From positions 1 through 64,000 of the forward strand of contig JBPRGH010000139.1 in assembly GCA_051418055.1 (NCBI GenBank): a DNA stretch of 64,000 bases. The letters are read 5' to 3'. The notes beneath the pieces are model-generated. The model was not told the DNA's origin and searched no databases. It saw only the letters and a list, made by a program, of their open reading frames with translations. Of the stretch, positions 15,625-24,321 are shown one piece after another. The position numbers were made by a program, and so were the translations under genes. This stretch comes from JBPRGH01 sp051418055. GTDB taxonomy: Bacteria > Bacteroidota > Bacteroidia > Cytophagales > Cyclobacteriaceae. Position 1 is the first letter of the stretch. Each line of letters begins with the position of its first letter.

Positions 15625-17985
15625 TTAAAGATCTACGGTAAGGGTAAGGTTAAAGGAAGCACCTCTTCCTTTGGAATAGTAAGCAGGTATAACTACCCAC
15701 TGTCCGCGCGCCGGGATATAGTCTTCATTAAGCAGGTTTTCAACGCCAAGACTTAAACGGGTGTTGCTGTTCATTTTATAGCTTGCCGAGGCATTCAAAA
15801 TCTGATAATCTTCAACCGCACCCTGATAAACATTGTAAGTTCCTGACTCATTTTTATCAAAGCGTACTCTGCTGCCAATACGTGTATACTGTAGGTTTAA
15901 GGCCAGTTTATTATCTAACAACCTGTAATTAAGGTAACCGGTTAACTTTGGGGGAGCAATTCTTTCGCCGCCAAGGAATGCATCTTCGGGATCATCATAA
16001 GTCCCATTATCATCCTTATCAAGTTTACCTTCTACAAAAGCATAGGCTGCGCCAAGATGCAGATCTTTCAACAGAGCAAAATCCGTAATAACCTCAAAAC
16101 CATATATCCTTTCCGGGCTTCGTACAATCTCAAAGGCTTGAGTTTCGGGATTGAAACGACCACTGGAACCTAACTCAGAGGTACTTAAAAAAGCATTACC
16201 TTCAAATTTAAACCAGTTCCACTGGCTGGTAAAACCGGCCTCATAGTTGTTGACAATTACTGCCTCAGTATTAATTTTGTTTATGTTATCCACACGGGCT
16301 GCACGCAACATCCGTCCCAAATCCGCAACGGTGAAGCCCTGTGAAAAGCTTATATAAGGCATGAATTTCTCATAACGATTGAATTTTAAACCTGCATTAA
16401 AAAGAAGGGTATTATAATTCAATTCTCCTCCCTGTACTGCAAAGGTTACGGTATCACCTGTTTGGCGATCGATGGACGGAAGTGTGTTATAATCTTCCAC
16501 ACCAATGTTGACATTTTCTGCTCTCAAGCCTCCTTTAAATGTAAAGGATTCCAACAGTTTAAGTTTAAGCTGTGCAAATGGCGCAAGGTTCACCATGTTC
16601 ATATCCGGTACCCAATCTCTGCCATCCACAAGGGGCTGGGAAGTTACATCATTCATAGCATCAAAACCATAAGTGACATCTCCCTCCACAGCCGGAGAAA
16701 TTTTGTAAGGAGTAGTAAAATTAACCCTTGCTCCTTTTTTATTAGATAATATGCGTGACTGTCCACCACCAATAAACACCGGAGAAAAGAAAAATACATT
16801 ATCCACCGACTGATAATAGACATCAGCTGTATAATGCGTATTCAGGAATCCGTTTTCACCCGAAAACTGTAGGTTTAGGTTATGATTGCCTCTTATACCG
16901 GGAGCAACACCCTGAGGTTCACCAAGTATTGCCCTGGTTTTTTGTCCCTCGGCAATATTGCCAAATTCTGATAAATAGTTTGTGTTTTGCCTGCTGCTGT
17001 AGTAATTATAAGTAAGTTGCAGGCGGTGTGAAGGGGTGAAATTATAGCCGGTCTTCAGGAAAGCGTTATAGGAATCTGTTTCACCCAATCCATAAAGAGG
17101 AGGAAGTACATCGCCTTCGGCATCTTTAAATTCACCGGTCTGATCAAACACACCGCTTACAACATAGTCGAATTTATCTACTTTACCATAAAACATTTGG
17201 CTAATACGGGTACCAAGGCTGTTACTTGGGTTTACAAGAGAACCATTAGTATTTATTGATGTTCTGGAAGCAAAAGGCTTTTGCTTGCTAGGTGTTCTCG
17301 TAATATAATTGATTAATCCTCCGGCAGCTCCATTGCCATAAATCGCTGTAGCACCTTTCACCACTTCTACCCGCTCAATAACAGCAGGGTCGAGAGCACG
17401 AATGTCCATGCCGCCATCCCGCAGAGGGGTAGACTGGGGAACACCATCTACCATCACCAGCATGGCCCTTCCGCGTAAGGTCTGGCCCCAGTTGCTGCTG
17501 GTTCCCGAACTTGGCCCCAGGCTGGGCACCTGGTAATTCAGAATGTCCACTATGTTATTGGTATAGGTCATGGTTTGTTCAATGGTTTTATTATCTAAAA
17601 CAGTTACCGAAGAGGGTACATCGCTTAATTTCTCCGAGGTACGGCTGGCCGAAACCACCACTTCATTAAGATTAAGTAAATCTTCCTGAAGAAGTATTTC
17701 TAGCTCTGTAGTCTTACCAGCATCTAGTTCTACCTGTAGTTCCTTTGTTTTAAAACCAATGGCCGATGCGATAAGCGTATGAGTACCTGCTTCAAGGTCC
17801 TGAAAAACAAAATCGCCCTGTTCATCGGCATTTACACCATTTAATGTACCTTTTACAAGTACATGACCGAAAGGAATAGCTTTCCCATCTTCACTTTGAA
17901 GGTGGCCTTTTAGAGTTCCTGTTTGCGCCTTCAGAGAAAAACTGAAGCAGCAAAAAGCAAAAACAAAAAGTATAATTTTTTTCAT
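15625..17985 (-). CDS. TonB-dependent outer-membrane receptor, probably iron-siderophore
   Basis: A 786-residue receptor: signal peptide (1-20), carboxypeptidase-regulatory-like domain (about 24-105), a TonB-box-like LNEVVVSASR, plug domain (DVPSSVTVLDNKTI through VEVVKGATAIYGNGAAGGLINYITR) and a beta-barrel ending in the aromatic-rich SFNLTLTVDL. The plug layout is that of ferric-siderophore receptors of the FhuE/FecA type. It has a good promoter framed by two identical-arm palindromes, consistent with repression by an iron-sensing regulator (inference). It is a single transcription unit with its own terminator. The actual siderophore cannot be named. Confidence 0.88.
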   Translation of the reverse strand: MKKIILFVFAFCCFSFSLKAQTGTLKGHLQSEDGKAIPFGHVLVKGTLNGVNADEQGDFVFQDLEAGTHTLIASAIGFKTKELQVELDAGKTTELEILLQEDLLNLNEVVVSASRTSEKLSDVPSSVTVLDNKTIEQTMTYTNNIVDILNYQVPSLGPSSGTSSNWGQTLRGRAMLVMVDGVPQSTPLRDGGMDIRALDPAVIERVEVVKGATAIYGNGAAGGLINYITRTPSKQKPFASRTSINTNGSLVNPSNSLGTRISQMFYGKVDKFDYVVSGVFDQTGEFKDAEGDVLPPLYGLGETDSYNAFLKTGYNFTPSHRLQLTYNYYSSRQNTNYLSEFGNIAEGQKTRAILGEPQGVAPGIRGNHNLNLQFSGENGFLNTHYTADVYYQSVDNVFFFSPVFIGGGQSRILSNKKGARVNFTTPYKISPAVEGDVTYGFDAMNDVTSQPLVDGRDWVPDMNMVNLAPFAQLKLKLLESFTFKGGLRAENVNIGVEDYNTLPSIDRQTGDTVTFAVQGGELNYNTLLFNAGLKFNRYEKFMPYISFSQGFTVADLGRMLRAARVDNINKINTEAVIVNNYEAGFTSQWNWFKFEGNAFLSTSELGSSGRFNPETQAFEIVRSPERIYGFEVITDFALLKDLHLGAAYAFVEGKLDKDDNGTYDDPEDAFLGGERIAPPKLTGYLNYRLLDNKLALNLQYTRIGSRVRFDKNESGTYNVYQGAVEDYQILNASASYKMNSNTRLSLGVENLLNEDYIPARGQWVVIPAYYSKGRGASFNLTLTVDL

Positions 17986-17990
17986 AGTTT

Positions 17991-18013
17991 TTATTTAGAC
18001 TAATTATAAATAA
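17991..18013. promoter_or_regulatory. Palindromic operator, downstream copy (TTATTTA-N9-TAAATAA)
   Basis: The 7-bp arms TTATTTA and TAAATAA are separated by 9 bp. It lies between the predicted transcription start and the ATG of the TonB receptor. The same arms and spacing occur at 18056-18078 on the far side of the promoter, so the pair probably bind one repressor; a Fur-like iron regulator is the simplest guess. Confidence 0.55.
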
Positions 18014-18021
18014 TAATGGCG

Positions 18022-18052
18022 CAAATATAAAAGCGGTCTCTTATTTTTCAAA
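18022..18052 (-). promoter_or_regulatory. Promoter of the TonB receptor gene
   Basis: On the minus strand this reads TTTG, 19 bp, TATATTTG. It is an exact match in sequence and spacing to the Bacteroidota -33/-7 consensus. The start codon is about 37 bp further on. Confidence 0.75.
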
Positions 18053-18055
18053 CCC

Positions 18056-18088
18056 TTATTTAGAATTATTTTAAATAATTTTAAATAA
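18056..18088. promoter_or_regulatory. Palindromic operator, upstream copy, with an extra half-site
   Basis: TTATTTA, 9 bp, TAAATAA at 18056-18078 repeats the arms and spacing of the box at 17991-18013. A further TAAATAA at 18082-18088 gives a nearly symmetrical 33-bp AT-rich palindrome. It lies just upstream of the -33 element. Confidence 0.55.
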
Positions 18089-18204
18089 GCTTCTCGCTTT
18101 TGAAGCAAAAAGCCTTTAACCAGGAAGAAAAGAGCCAGAGGTAAGTACTGGAAACGTTGATCAGATATTAGATTTGGTTTATTCTTTTTTTGTATGTTTA
18201 TAGA

Positions 18205-18915
18205 ATGGGTCCAAATAAAAAATTCAGGGAAACAAAAAGCTTTTTTATTTTCGAGGGATTAGCTGTTCTTATCGGCGTGTTGTTAGCTTTTGGTATTGAA
18301 GCATGGTGGGATTATGCCGGTGAAAGAGAAAAAGAAGAGAATTATCTTAAAGCGATGCGAAGCGAGCTTAAAAATGTGACAAATGATCTTCATAAACGAA
18401 CAGAATTCCTTAATAGTAGCAGAAAACATCAACAGAATATCCTGCAAATAGTGGTAGCCGGAGAAGAAATCAGCATCGATAGTTTAAATATACTTTTAAC
18501 AAATGTCTCCCCTTTTGTTCCTCAATCATTTCAAAAAGCGGCACTACATGATATTATAAATGCCGGTGGTTTTAATTACATTCAGGATGATAGCATACGC
18601 AGATCATTGGCTGCCTATCACCAGTCTTTAACAAAAATAGAAGATGTACAAGCTAAAATAACAACATATTATTCTGAAAACCTTGACGCTCATTCCTTCC
18701 AGTACTTTAATCTTGAAGATCTTTTAAAAAATACAGCCTATGAAGTCCCGGATTTACCTTTTGAAACTGATCCGTCAGGTTTTGTGAAAAATAAAGAATA
18801 TGCCAATATGGTAATCGGCCTGATGTGGTGGGAGCGTCATTTAAATTGGGCATTCAAAAAAACCTTATCAAATGCAGAGGAATGCCTGGAGTTAATAAAT
18901 AAGGAGTTGGATTAA
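18205..18915 (+). CDS. DUF6090-like membrane-anchored protein
   Basis: A 236-residue protein starting at the ATG at 18205 (MGPNKKFRETKSFF); a TTG five codons upstream is possible but unlikely. One transmembrane helix (FIFEGLAVLIGVLLAFGIEAWWD) is followed by REKEENYLKAMRSELKNV and a mostly helical soluble domain. This order, a single helix ending in a W-x-D/E motif and then E-x-x-Y-L-x-x-(L/I)-x-x-(D/E)-L, is typical of the DUF6090 group common in marine Bacteroidota. No function is known to me. It has no operon partner; the TonB receptor is divergent and the next gene convergent. Confidence 0.6.
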   Translation: MGPNKKFRETKSFFIFEGLAVLIGVLLAFGIEAWWDYAGEREKEENYLKAMRSELKNVTNDLHKRTEFLNSSRKHQQNILQIVVAGEEISIDSLNILLTNVSPFVPQSFQKAALHDIINAGGFNYIQDDSIRRSLAAYHQSLTKIEDVQAKITTYYSENLDAHSFQYFNLEDLLKNTAYEVPDLPFETDPSGFVKNKEYANMVIGLMWWERHLNWAFKKTLSNAEECLELINKELD

Positions 18916-18925
18916 TGTTTATTTA

Positions 18926-18950
18926 AAAAGGCCCCTGAAAAACAGGGGCC
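18926..18950 (-). terminator. Terminator of the minus-strand lipoprotein gene at 18973
   Basis: GGCCCCTG (18930-18937) pairs with CAGGGGCC (18943-18950). On the minus strand the stem is followed by TTTTTAAAT. It may also stop the convergent gene ending at 18915. Confidence 0.8.
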
Positions 18951-18972
18951 TCAGTATGAAGAAGCAAAGCTG

Positions 18973-19998
18973 TTATTTACTGCTAACGCGCTTGTCTTCT
19001 TCGGGGACAACAAAAATTTTAAGCAGTCCTTTTTCCATGGCATTAGGCACCTCAGAGATCCACGCATAACGACCAGGGGTGAGCTTTACCGTAAAATATC
19101 CTTTTTTGCCTGCAGGCATCTCCTGAATACCTCCTAAAAACTTAGCAGGTGCCGGCGTTCCAAAACCTTCTACCTCAACCCAGTTAATCCATTTCTCAAG
19201 CTCTTCAATATCCGTATCAGTTTCTAACTTTACCAGGTTCACATCATGACCAACAAAATTTTCATGCGCTTTCTGTGTCTGATAATCTACCGCAATGGTT
19301 TGATAGCCAGCTTTGGGCTCTCCTTCAACAGACATCCCCTCTTCAGCCATTGTAATAGTCATATCCGGATTTGGTGCTGAGCCCTTAGCTTTTTCTTCTG
19401 TTACCGTAACTTCCGCAACCATACCATCAACAGAATGAAAGCGGCCATTGGTTTTTATATAACATTCTATGACATATGTACCGGGCTCCATGTATACCGT
19501 TGCTTGTGTTGTTTCACCAGGTGCTGTTAATCCTACTCCACCAGTAAATTCCACCTCAAAAAACCACGGCGGCAGGTTTTCAAATTCTTTAAAACCTGCT
19601 TCTGCATTACCTTCATTGATTAGATCCATGACATCCTGAAACACCGGGGCCACATCTTGTAATGTATTTTCCAGTCTCATCTGCTTACCTTCATGCATCG
19701 GCATTCTTTCGAGCACCATGAAATGTGTCATACCGGATTCATTGTTGTACCTGAATGTTGTCCAGCCGGAAGGAATGGAATCTGGTAACTGGAAATCCAT
19801 TTGCTGTGTCGTTACCTGTACTACATTTCCGTATGCCGGCATGGCAGCTTCAGTGTTTTCAATAGCAGATTCATTAGTATCATTTTCTGTGGTAGCCTTT
19901 TCACCACCTGTACATGATACTACAAAGACTAATAAAATGCTTGAAAAATATAATCCGGAAATCCTTTTCAGGTTATAATTCATTACAGAAATTTTCAT
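18973..19998 (-). CDS. Lipoprotein of unknown function with two cupredoxin-like halves
   Basis: A 341-residue protein with a lipobox at VVSC (C29); a shorter start at Met6 is possible. The mature part looks like two related beta domains. Each has a QTxxVDYQ/VTTQQMDF strand, a His-Met-rich or charged middle (GMTHFMVLERMPMHEGKQ in the first) and a closing PGxYxxxxx(I/V) strand (MEPGTYVIECYI, LTPGRYAWISEV). The pattern resembles cupredoxin-fold periplasmic proteins, but the full Cys-His-Met copper site is not visible, so metal binding is uncertain. It is monocistronic with its own terminator. Confidence 0.5.
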   Translation of the reverse strand: MKISVMNYNLKRISGLYFSSILLVFVVSCTGGEKATTENDTNESAIENTEAAMPAYGNVVQVTTQQMDFQLPDSIPSGWTTFRYNNESGMTHFMVLERMPMHEGKQMRLENTLQDVAPVFQDVMDLINEGNAEAGFKEFENLPPWFFEVEFTGGVGLTAPGETTQATVYMEPGTYVIECYIKTNGRFHSVDGMVAEVTVTEEKAKGSAPNPDMTITMAEEGMSVEGEPKAGYQTIAVDYQTQKAHENFVGHDVNLVKLETDTDIEELEKWINWVEVEGFGTPAPAKFLGGIQEMPAGKKGYFTVKLTPGRYAWISEVPNAMEKGLLKIFVVPEEDKRVSSK

Positions 19999-20156
19999 GC
20001 TTTGGATGTTTAGGTGAAGTAAAGATTAATAACTTAAAATTGATATTGGAATTTAGTGGTAGCAAAGCCTTTCAATGAGGACAGCCTATACAAGAACTGA
20101 ATTATAATTTAAAAAAGCAAAAAAATTCCTGTTTAAAACATATTTTAACGTGCACA

Positions 20157-20187
20157 AAAAAGCCTCCATTGTATTATGGAGGCTTTT
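20157..20187 (-). terminator. Terminator of the surface-protein operon ending at 20210
   Basis: AAAAGCCTCCAT (20158-20169) pairs with ATGGAGGCTTTT (20176-20187). On the minus strand it ends in a T-run. It closes the two-gene unit 22263-20210. Confidence 0.85.
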
Positions 20188-20209
20188 CAAATGTTTATGA
20201 AACCAATTT

Positions 20210-20971
20210 TTAATAATTCAACACATACTCCACCCCTACATTTAACCTATTCATATGGCGCTTTTTTATGGTGTAATTATCAGGTGAAGGTTCCCGGATT
20301 CCCCACCACCAATCATGATTAGTTTTTTCTGTTACTGTTTGAGAATGATAGCCAAATTTGAAACGTAAATAATTATCGCCTACTCTTCGTTGTATACCAA
20401 TACCCGCACCCAAATGCATCCCTCCTTTTTGCTCAATCATTTCATTTGTTTCCTCTTGCCTGTCGTTAATAAATCCATGGCCTGCTCTTCCATACAAAAA
20501 CCATGATTTATGCCTTTTTCCAAGCACCGCCTGGTATTCAAGATATAAAGGAAAAACAGTATAATTTTGATAATAATTAACACCAATACCTATGCTGCCA
20601 TTAAGCAACGGGTGGTAATGATATTCCTGAGCCACTTCTAAAGTAAGCCAGGCTTTCAAGGGATCTGCATAAGAATGATTTCCTAATAAAAAACCGGTTT
20701 TAAATGAAGTAGCCATACCTGTGCGGTAAATTAGATCTTTGTAACCTTTAGGTTTTTCACCATTTCTTCTTCTAAAACGAACTTCATCTACAGCTTCAAT
20801 GGGTATAGCTAATTTACTTCTGCCCATAATAATAACTGAGATAGTATCTTGTACAGGATAATTTTGGATAGTGCCACGTATTATACTACCGTTCTTAAGG
20901 TATATTTTGTCTTTCTGGCCATATACAGTAATGCTTATTCCGAGGAGCAATATGATCATCAGTTTTTTCAT
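20210..20971 (-). CDS. Outer-membrane beta-barrel-like protein
   Basis: A 253-residue protein with a signal peptide (1 to about 18, ending TVYGQ). A short domain KIYLKNGSIIRGTIQNYP...IPIEAVDEVRFRRR follows; such 'KNGSxIxGxI' segments are common in Bacteroidota envelope proteins. The rest alternates aromatic-ended strands (FKTGFLLGNHSY, GIGVNYYQNY, RLNVGVEYVLNY), fitting a small barrel. Its ATG overlaps the stop of the LVIVD-repeat gene by one base, so the two are translated together and may work as a surface pair. The function is unknown. Confidence 0.6.
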   Translation of the reverse strand: MKKLMIILLLGISITVYGQKDKIYLKNGSIIRGTIQNYPVQDTISVIIMGRSKLAIPIEAVDEVRFRRRNGEKPKGYKDLIYRTGMATSFKTGFLLGNHSYADPLKAWLTLEVAQEYHYHPLLNGSIGIGVNYYQNYTVFPLYLEYQAVLGKRHKSWFLYGRAGHGFINDRQEETNEMIEQKGGMHLGAGIGIQRRVGDNYLRFKFGYHSQTVTEKTNHDWWWGIREPSPDNYTIKKRHMNRLNVGVEYVLNY

Positions 20972-22263
20972 TACTGATCGTTTTTAAATGGTATATGACT
21001 CAGGTAAGCAATATCATCCTCAAAATCATTGCAATGGTATTGCCTTAACCCATCATTGCCAATAAGCATCACCAGGCAATCAATCACGATCACATCAAAG
21101 GCATTTATATCATTATAATGCTTTATTAAATTATCACTTATATTATTTACATCACCGGCATTATAAATTTTTAAGCCCTCATCACCATCACATATAAAAA
21201 GACGATTGTTAGAAATACTCAACCCGTGTGGATTATACATCGGATATGATTTAACAAGAGCAGGATTTCGTGGATCCTCAATATTTACAACATCAAGCTG
21301 ATTGGTAAATCCTTCACACTCTGTACCTGAACGTAGCGTCACATAAGCATATTTACCATCCGTTACAACAGGATCACAGCTATTAACATGGGTAAACATC
21401 GAAAGACGATCAGGGCTTGATGGAGTACTTACATCATAAATATACATGCCGTTATTAGCACCAAGAAATAGCATATCATTATATGGAAAAATAGTTTCTA
21501 TTCCCCATCCTACGTTTGTTTTAGTTGCACTCAATGGATTTGCAGGATCTGTTATATTCAATACCGTCATTTCACTTTGATCGATCATAAATAGATGCTC
21601 ATTAGTTATTGTAAAACGTGCCATCGAGCCTCCTACACCAGGATTAGCTGGAGAAACAGCACGTACAGGGCTGAAATTTGAACTTTCCAGCATTGCAATC
21701 CCTCCGCTATAGTTCCAATAGCTCCCATAACTTTCGCAATCCGACTTATACTCTTCAATTCGCTGAACTTCCACCCAATCAGTAACTACACCATCCTGCT
21801 CATTGGCATAATACCCATAACTGTTATAGTTAGGGAATATGCTTTCCAGCCTTTCAACTTCATGAGGATTTGTAAGATCGCTTATATCAAAAACAATCAG
21901 ATCAATATAGCTGTCTGCATACAGATAACCATCTACAGCAGCCAAATCGAAGTTGCCGGGGATATTCAAAAATCCGACATGTTCAGGATTTTTCGGATCT
22001 GCATTATTAATAAAATGAATACCTTCATTGGGTTCATTGATGAGCAGATGGTTATTGATATAATAAATTTTCCCTGCAGTATTTATTTCCCTGCTACCTT
22101 TAATAAACTCTACAGAATTTCTTAACTCCTCAGTAGTAGTATATACAGGCTCATAATGCACAATTGAGCGTGTAACCTCACAGGTATCTGTACAGCTGGT
22201 AATCAGCAGAGGAAGCAAAATTAAACTGCTAAAGAAGATGATCTTAAAATTAAAGGTTCTCAT
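20971..22263 (-). CDS. LVIVD-repeat lipoprotein
   Basis: A 430-residue lipoprotein (lipobox LITSC, C24). The mature part is a beta-propeller-like array of repeats such as LIVFDISDLTNPHEVERL, MTVLNITDPANPLSATK, MYIYDVSTPSSPDRL and LDVVNIEDPRNPALVK, matching the LVIVD repeat (x-x-x-(D/N)-(I/V)-x-(D/N)-P-x-x-P). These proteins are surface or periplasmic and probably bind other proteins or glycans. It has its own promoter-like element 29 bp long that matches the one upstream of the neighbouring ECF sigma gene. It is translationally linked to the barrel protein downstream. Confidence 0.8.
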   Translation of the reverse strand: MRTFNFKIIFFSSLILLPLLITSCTDTCEVTRSIVHYEPVYTTTEELRNSVEFIKGSREINTAGKIYYINNHLLINEPNEGIHFINNADPKNPEHVGFLNIPGNFDLAAVDGYLYADSYIDLIVFDISDLTNPHEVERLESIFPNYNSYGYYANEQDGVVTDWVEVQRIEEYKSDCESYGSYWNYSGGIAMLESSNFSPVRAVSPANPGVGGSMARFTITNEHLFMIDQSEMTVLNITDPANPLSATKTNVGWGIETIFPYNDMLFLGANNGMYIYDVSTPSSPDRLSMFTHVNSCDPVVTDGKYAYVTLRSGTECEGFTNQLDVVNIEDPRNPALVKSYPMYNPHGLSISNNRLFICDGDEGLKIYNAGDVNNISDNLIKHYNDINAFDVIVIDCLVMLIGNDGLRQYHCNDFEDDIAYLSHIPFKNDQ

Positions 22264-22291
22264 AATTGTTTTGAGTTTTGGTTTTATCTAT

Positions 22292-22320
22292 AGACCCCAA
22301 TAATTATAAAAGCGTTGGAA
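22292..22320 (-). promoter_or_regulatory. ECF-type promoter upstream of the LVIVD-repeat gene
   Basis: On the minus strand TTCCAAC-G-CTTT is followed 13 bp later by TGGGGTCT. The same motif with identical spacing occurs upstream of the ECF sigma gene at 24245-24273. It is therefore probably read by that sigma factor. The -10-like GTCT lies 28 bp from the ATG. Confidence 0.6.
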
Positions 22321-22324
22321 TGAA

Positions 22325-23683
22325 TTAAAATTTATATTGCAGTTGCATTCCTAACTGAACAATAGCAGGCCTTAATTCCTGTCGCTCTGAATTACTAAAA
22401 TCGGATAACGCCTGTCTTAGCTGTGGCGAAACAGAAATAATATAATGTTCGCCGATTTGCCTTGTGATATTTACCTCACCAAGTACACTTAAGTTCAGGC
22501 TATTCCAGTATACACTTTCCGAAGGGGTTGTTTCATAGCTTTCAAAGTTCCCGGAAGTATCATGTGTGGAGGTTTTAAAAAAATAATCACCCGCCAAACC
22601 AGTATTTACGGACATTTTCCATTTTTTATCAAGAATAAGATAACCTGCTTTTAACGGAATACTGATAAACTGATGCACGTTTTCCATTTCATAGAATGAG
22701 GTCATCGTTAGTTGACCGGCACCTGCATATGAGGTACTTTCATTATATACTGATCTGGCTCCACCCTGATCATAGGCCACATTAGAAACAGTGGAAGTTT
22801 CTATTCTACGATAGTTTAGTCCACTCTCCAATACAATCCGTTTTGCAATTTTTTTACCTACTGATATCCCATAAGTTACCGTAGACCCGGTCTCAGTATC
22901 TGAAGTGTAATAATTATTACCCGACTGAGAATCAGGAATATTGCTAAATTCCAATCCATCACCACTAGAGGAAAATCCGTAATCACTTCCTGCAGATCCT
23001 CTTGAAAAATCAACCCCTGCATACCACTCATCCATTCCGCTCTTCTTACTGTTAAAATAAACCGGTACACCCCATAATTCCGGGATTTCTGATAACTCAT
23101 GATCAAATACCACTGCCGGTAAACTGGCTATTAATCCCACTTCTATCGGTTCTCTATATAATCCCATACCTTTTGCCTCTTCAATAGCAGTAAGTGCTTC
23201 TCGCTGATTTCTATTTTCTTTATTAGCAACAAAAGGTTGATTATCGTCTAATCCCGGAGCACCCCCGGTTATTTCCTGGGAATTACCTTTATCTCCAGCT
23301 AAAGGACCGTATACCTCTGATAATTCTTCTTCCTTCTCAACTTCATTATCATAAGATAATGCTGACATTTGCTGCTGTTTTTCATTAAGATTATTGTCAG
23401 TAAATTCCTTTTTATCCTGAACTGTAGTATTTTTTTCTTCCTGAGAAGAAACTACCTGCTCTGATGACAGATCACCGATAAAATTATTATCAGCAATAAC
23501 GAAGGAAATTATAAGTAGTGCAACAGCTGCTGCTGCTGACCACCAAATAGGTATTATTCTGGCAGATTTCTTCCTTTCAAGTTCTTTTTCAATATTCTCC
23601 CATGCTCCTGCCGGAGGTGTAACAGATTTTCCTTCAAAAGCTGACTGCCAGGAATTTTCCCAAGATTTATCCTGCTGTGCCAT
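22325..23683 (-). CDS. Membrane-anchored protein with anti-sigma-like N-terminus and beta-barrel-like C-terminus
   Basis: A 452-residue protein encoded directly after, and overlapping by 17 bp, an ECF sigma gene. A cytosolic N-terminus of about 45 residues (SWENSWQSAFEGKSVTPPAGAW) precedes one transmembrane helix (about 46-63). Then come a low-complexity acidic linker and a C-terminal half with aromatic strands (YGISVGKKIAKRIVLESGLNYRR ... PAIVQLGMQLQYKF). This layout, a short cytosolic segment and a periplasmic barrel-like part, is frequent for proteins partnered with Bacteroidota ECF factors. A role in holding the sigma factor inactive is inferred from position and topology, not from a recognised anti-sigma domain. 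Confidence 0.6.
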   Translation of the reverse strand: MAQQDKSWENSWQSAFEGKSVTPPAGAWENIEKELERKKSARIIPIWWSAAAAVALLIISFVIADNNFIGDLSSEQVVSSQEEKNTTVQDKKEFTDNNLNEKQQQMSALSYDNEVEKEEELSEVYGPLAGDKGNSQEITGGAPGLDDNQPFVANKENRNQREALTAIEEAKGMGLYREPIEVGLIASLPAVVFDHELSEIPELWGVPVYFNSKKSGMDEWYAGVDFSRGSAGSDYGFSSSGDGLEFSNIPDSQSGNNYYTSDTETGSTVTYGISVGKKIAKRIVLESGLNYRRIETSTVSNVAYDQGGARSVYNESTSYAGAGQLTMTSFYEMENVHQFISIPLKAGYLILDKKWKMSVNTGLAGDYFFKTSTHDTSGNFESYETTPSESVYWNSLNLSVLGEVNITRQIGEHYIISVSPQLRQALSDFSNSERQELRPAIVQLGMQLQYKF

Positions 23684-24227
23684 AATTTATATTTTCCTCA
23701 TTCTTAATTCTTTCCTGTAAAAGCTGACGTGCCCTCGCATACTGTGACTTCGAAGTACCCTCACTGATTTCAAGCATTTCTGCTATTTCGCGGTGGTTGT
23801 ATCCTTCTATAGCATACAAGTTAAATATCACCCTGCACCCCTGCGGAAGCTCCATTATGATTTTCAGGAGCTCTTTCCAGTTATAATCTGAAATGGCATG
23901 ATCAACATCTGAAACAGAATGATTTGCCTTTAAATCTATAACCGGATAGAGATGATGCTTATTCCGCTGCTGATTTAAAGCGGTATTAACCACAATACGC
24001 TTTACCCAATGGTACAGCTTTGATTCACCACGAAAGGAAGAAATGCTTTTAAAAACTTTTATAAACGACTCCTGCAAAATATCCTGTGCTTCGTCTTCGT
24101 TTTTACAATAGCGCAGACAGACCACAAACATATCTCCGGCAAACCGGTCATAAAGTTGTCGCTGCGCTTGCCGGTGCCCTTTGCGACAAGCTTCGATTAA
24201 TTTTGCTTCTTCTTCGAGTGTGATCAT
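23667..24227 (-). CDS. RNA polymerase ECF-type sigma-70 factor
   Basis: A 186-residue protein from the ATG at 24227 (MITLEEEAKLIEACRKGHRQAQ). The open frame extends 53 codons further upstream, but that part lacks domain character and runs through the promoter. Region 2 contains AGDMFVVCLRYCKNEDEAQDILQESFIKVFKSISSFRGESKLYHWVKRI; region 4 contains LPQGCRVIFNLYAIEGYNHREIAEMLEISEGTSKSQYARARQLL. It directs RNA polymerase to stress or envelope genes. A matching promoter-like motif lies just upstream of its start and again upstream of the LVIVD-repeat gene, suggesting autoregulation plus control of that surface operon. Confidence 0.9.
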   Translation of the reverse strand: MITLEEEAKLIEACRKGHRQAQRQLYDRFAGDMFVVCLRYCKNEDEAQDILQESFIKVFKSISSFRGESKLYHWVKRIVVNTALNQQRNKHHLYPVIDLKANHSVSDVDHAISDYNWKELLKIIMELPQGCRVIFNLYAIEGYNHREIAEMLEISEGTSKSQYARARQLLQERIKNEENINYGTAG

Positions 24228-24244
24228 CACTTTTCTTATCCTTA

Positions 24245-24273
24245 GGACACCAGTTGTTACGAAAGGGTTGGAA
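24245..24273 (-). promoter_or_regulatory. ECF-type promoter upstream of the sigma factor gene
   Basis: On the minus strand TTCCAAC-C-CTTT is followed 13 bp later by TGGTGTCC. The spacing is identical to the motif at 22292-22320. The -10-like element lies about 17 bp from the start codon at 24227, which supports that start and implies a very short leader. Confidence 0.6.
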
Positions 24274-24321
24274 CAGTTGTAAAATAATTTTAGCAATTTA
24301 GTGATTAAACGAAAATAAAAA

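Noticed and set aside
17995..18003. TTAGACTAA read as a DtxR-type iron box
   Set aside because: It is only the middle of the larger TTATTTA-N9-TAAATAA palindrome, which recurs across the promoter and explains the signal better.
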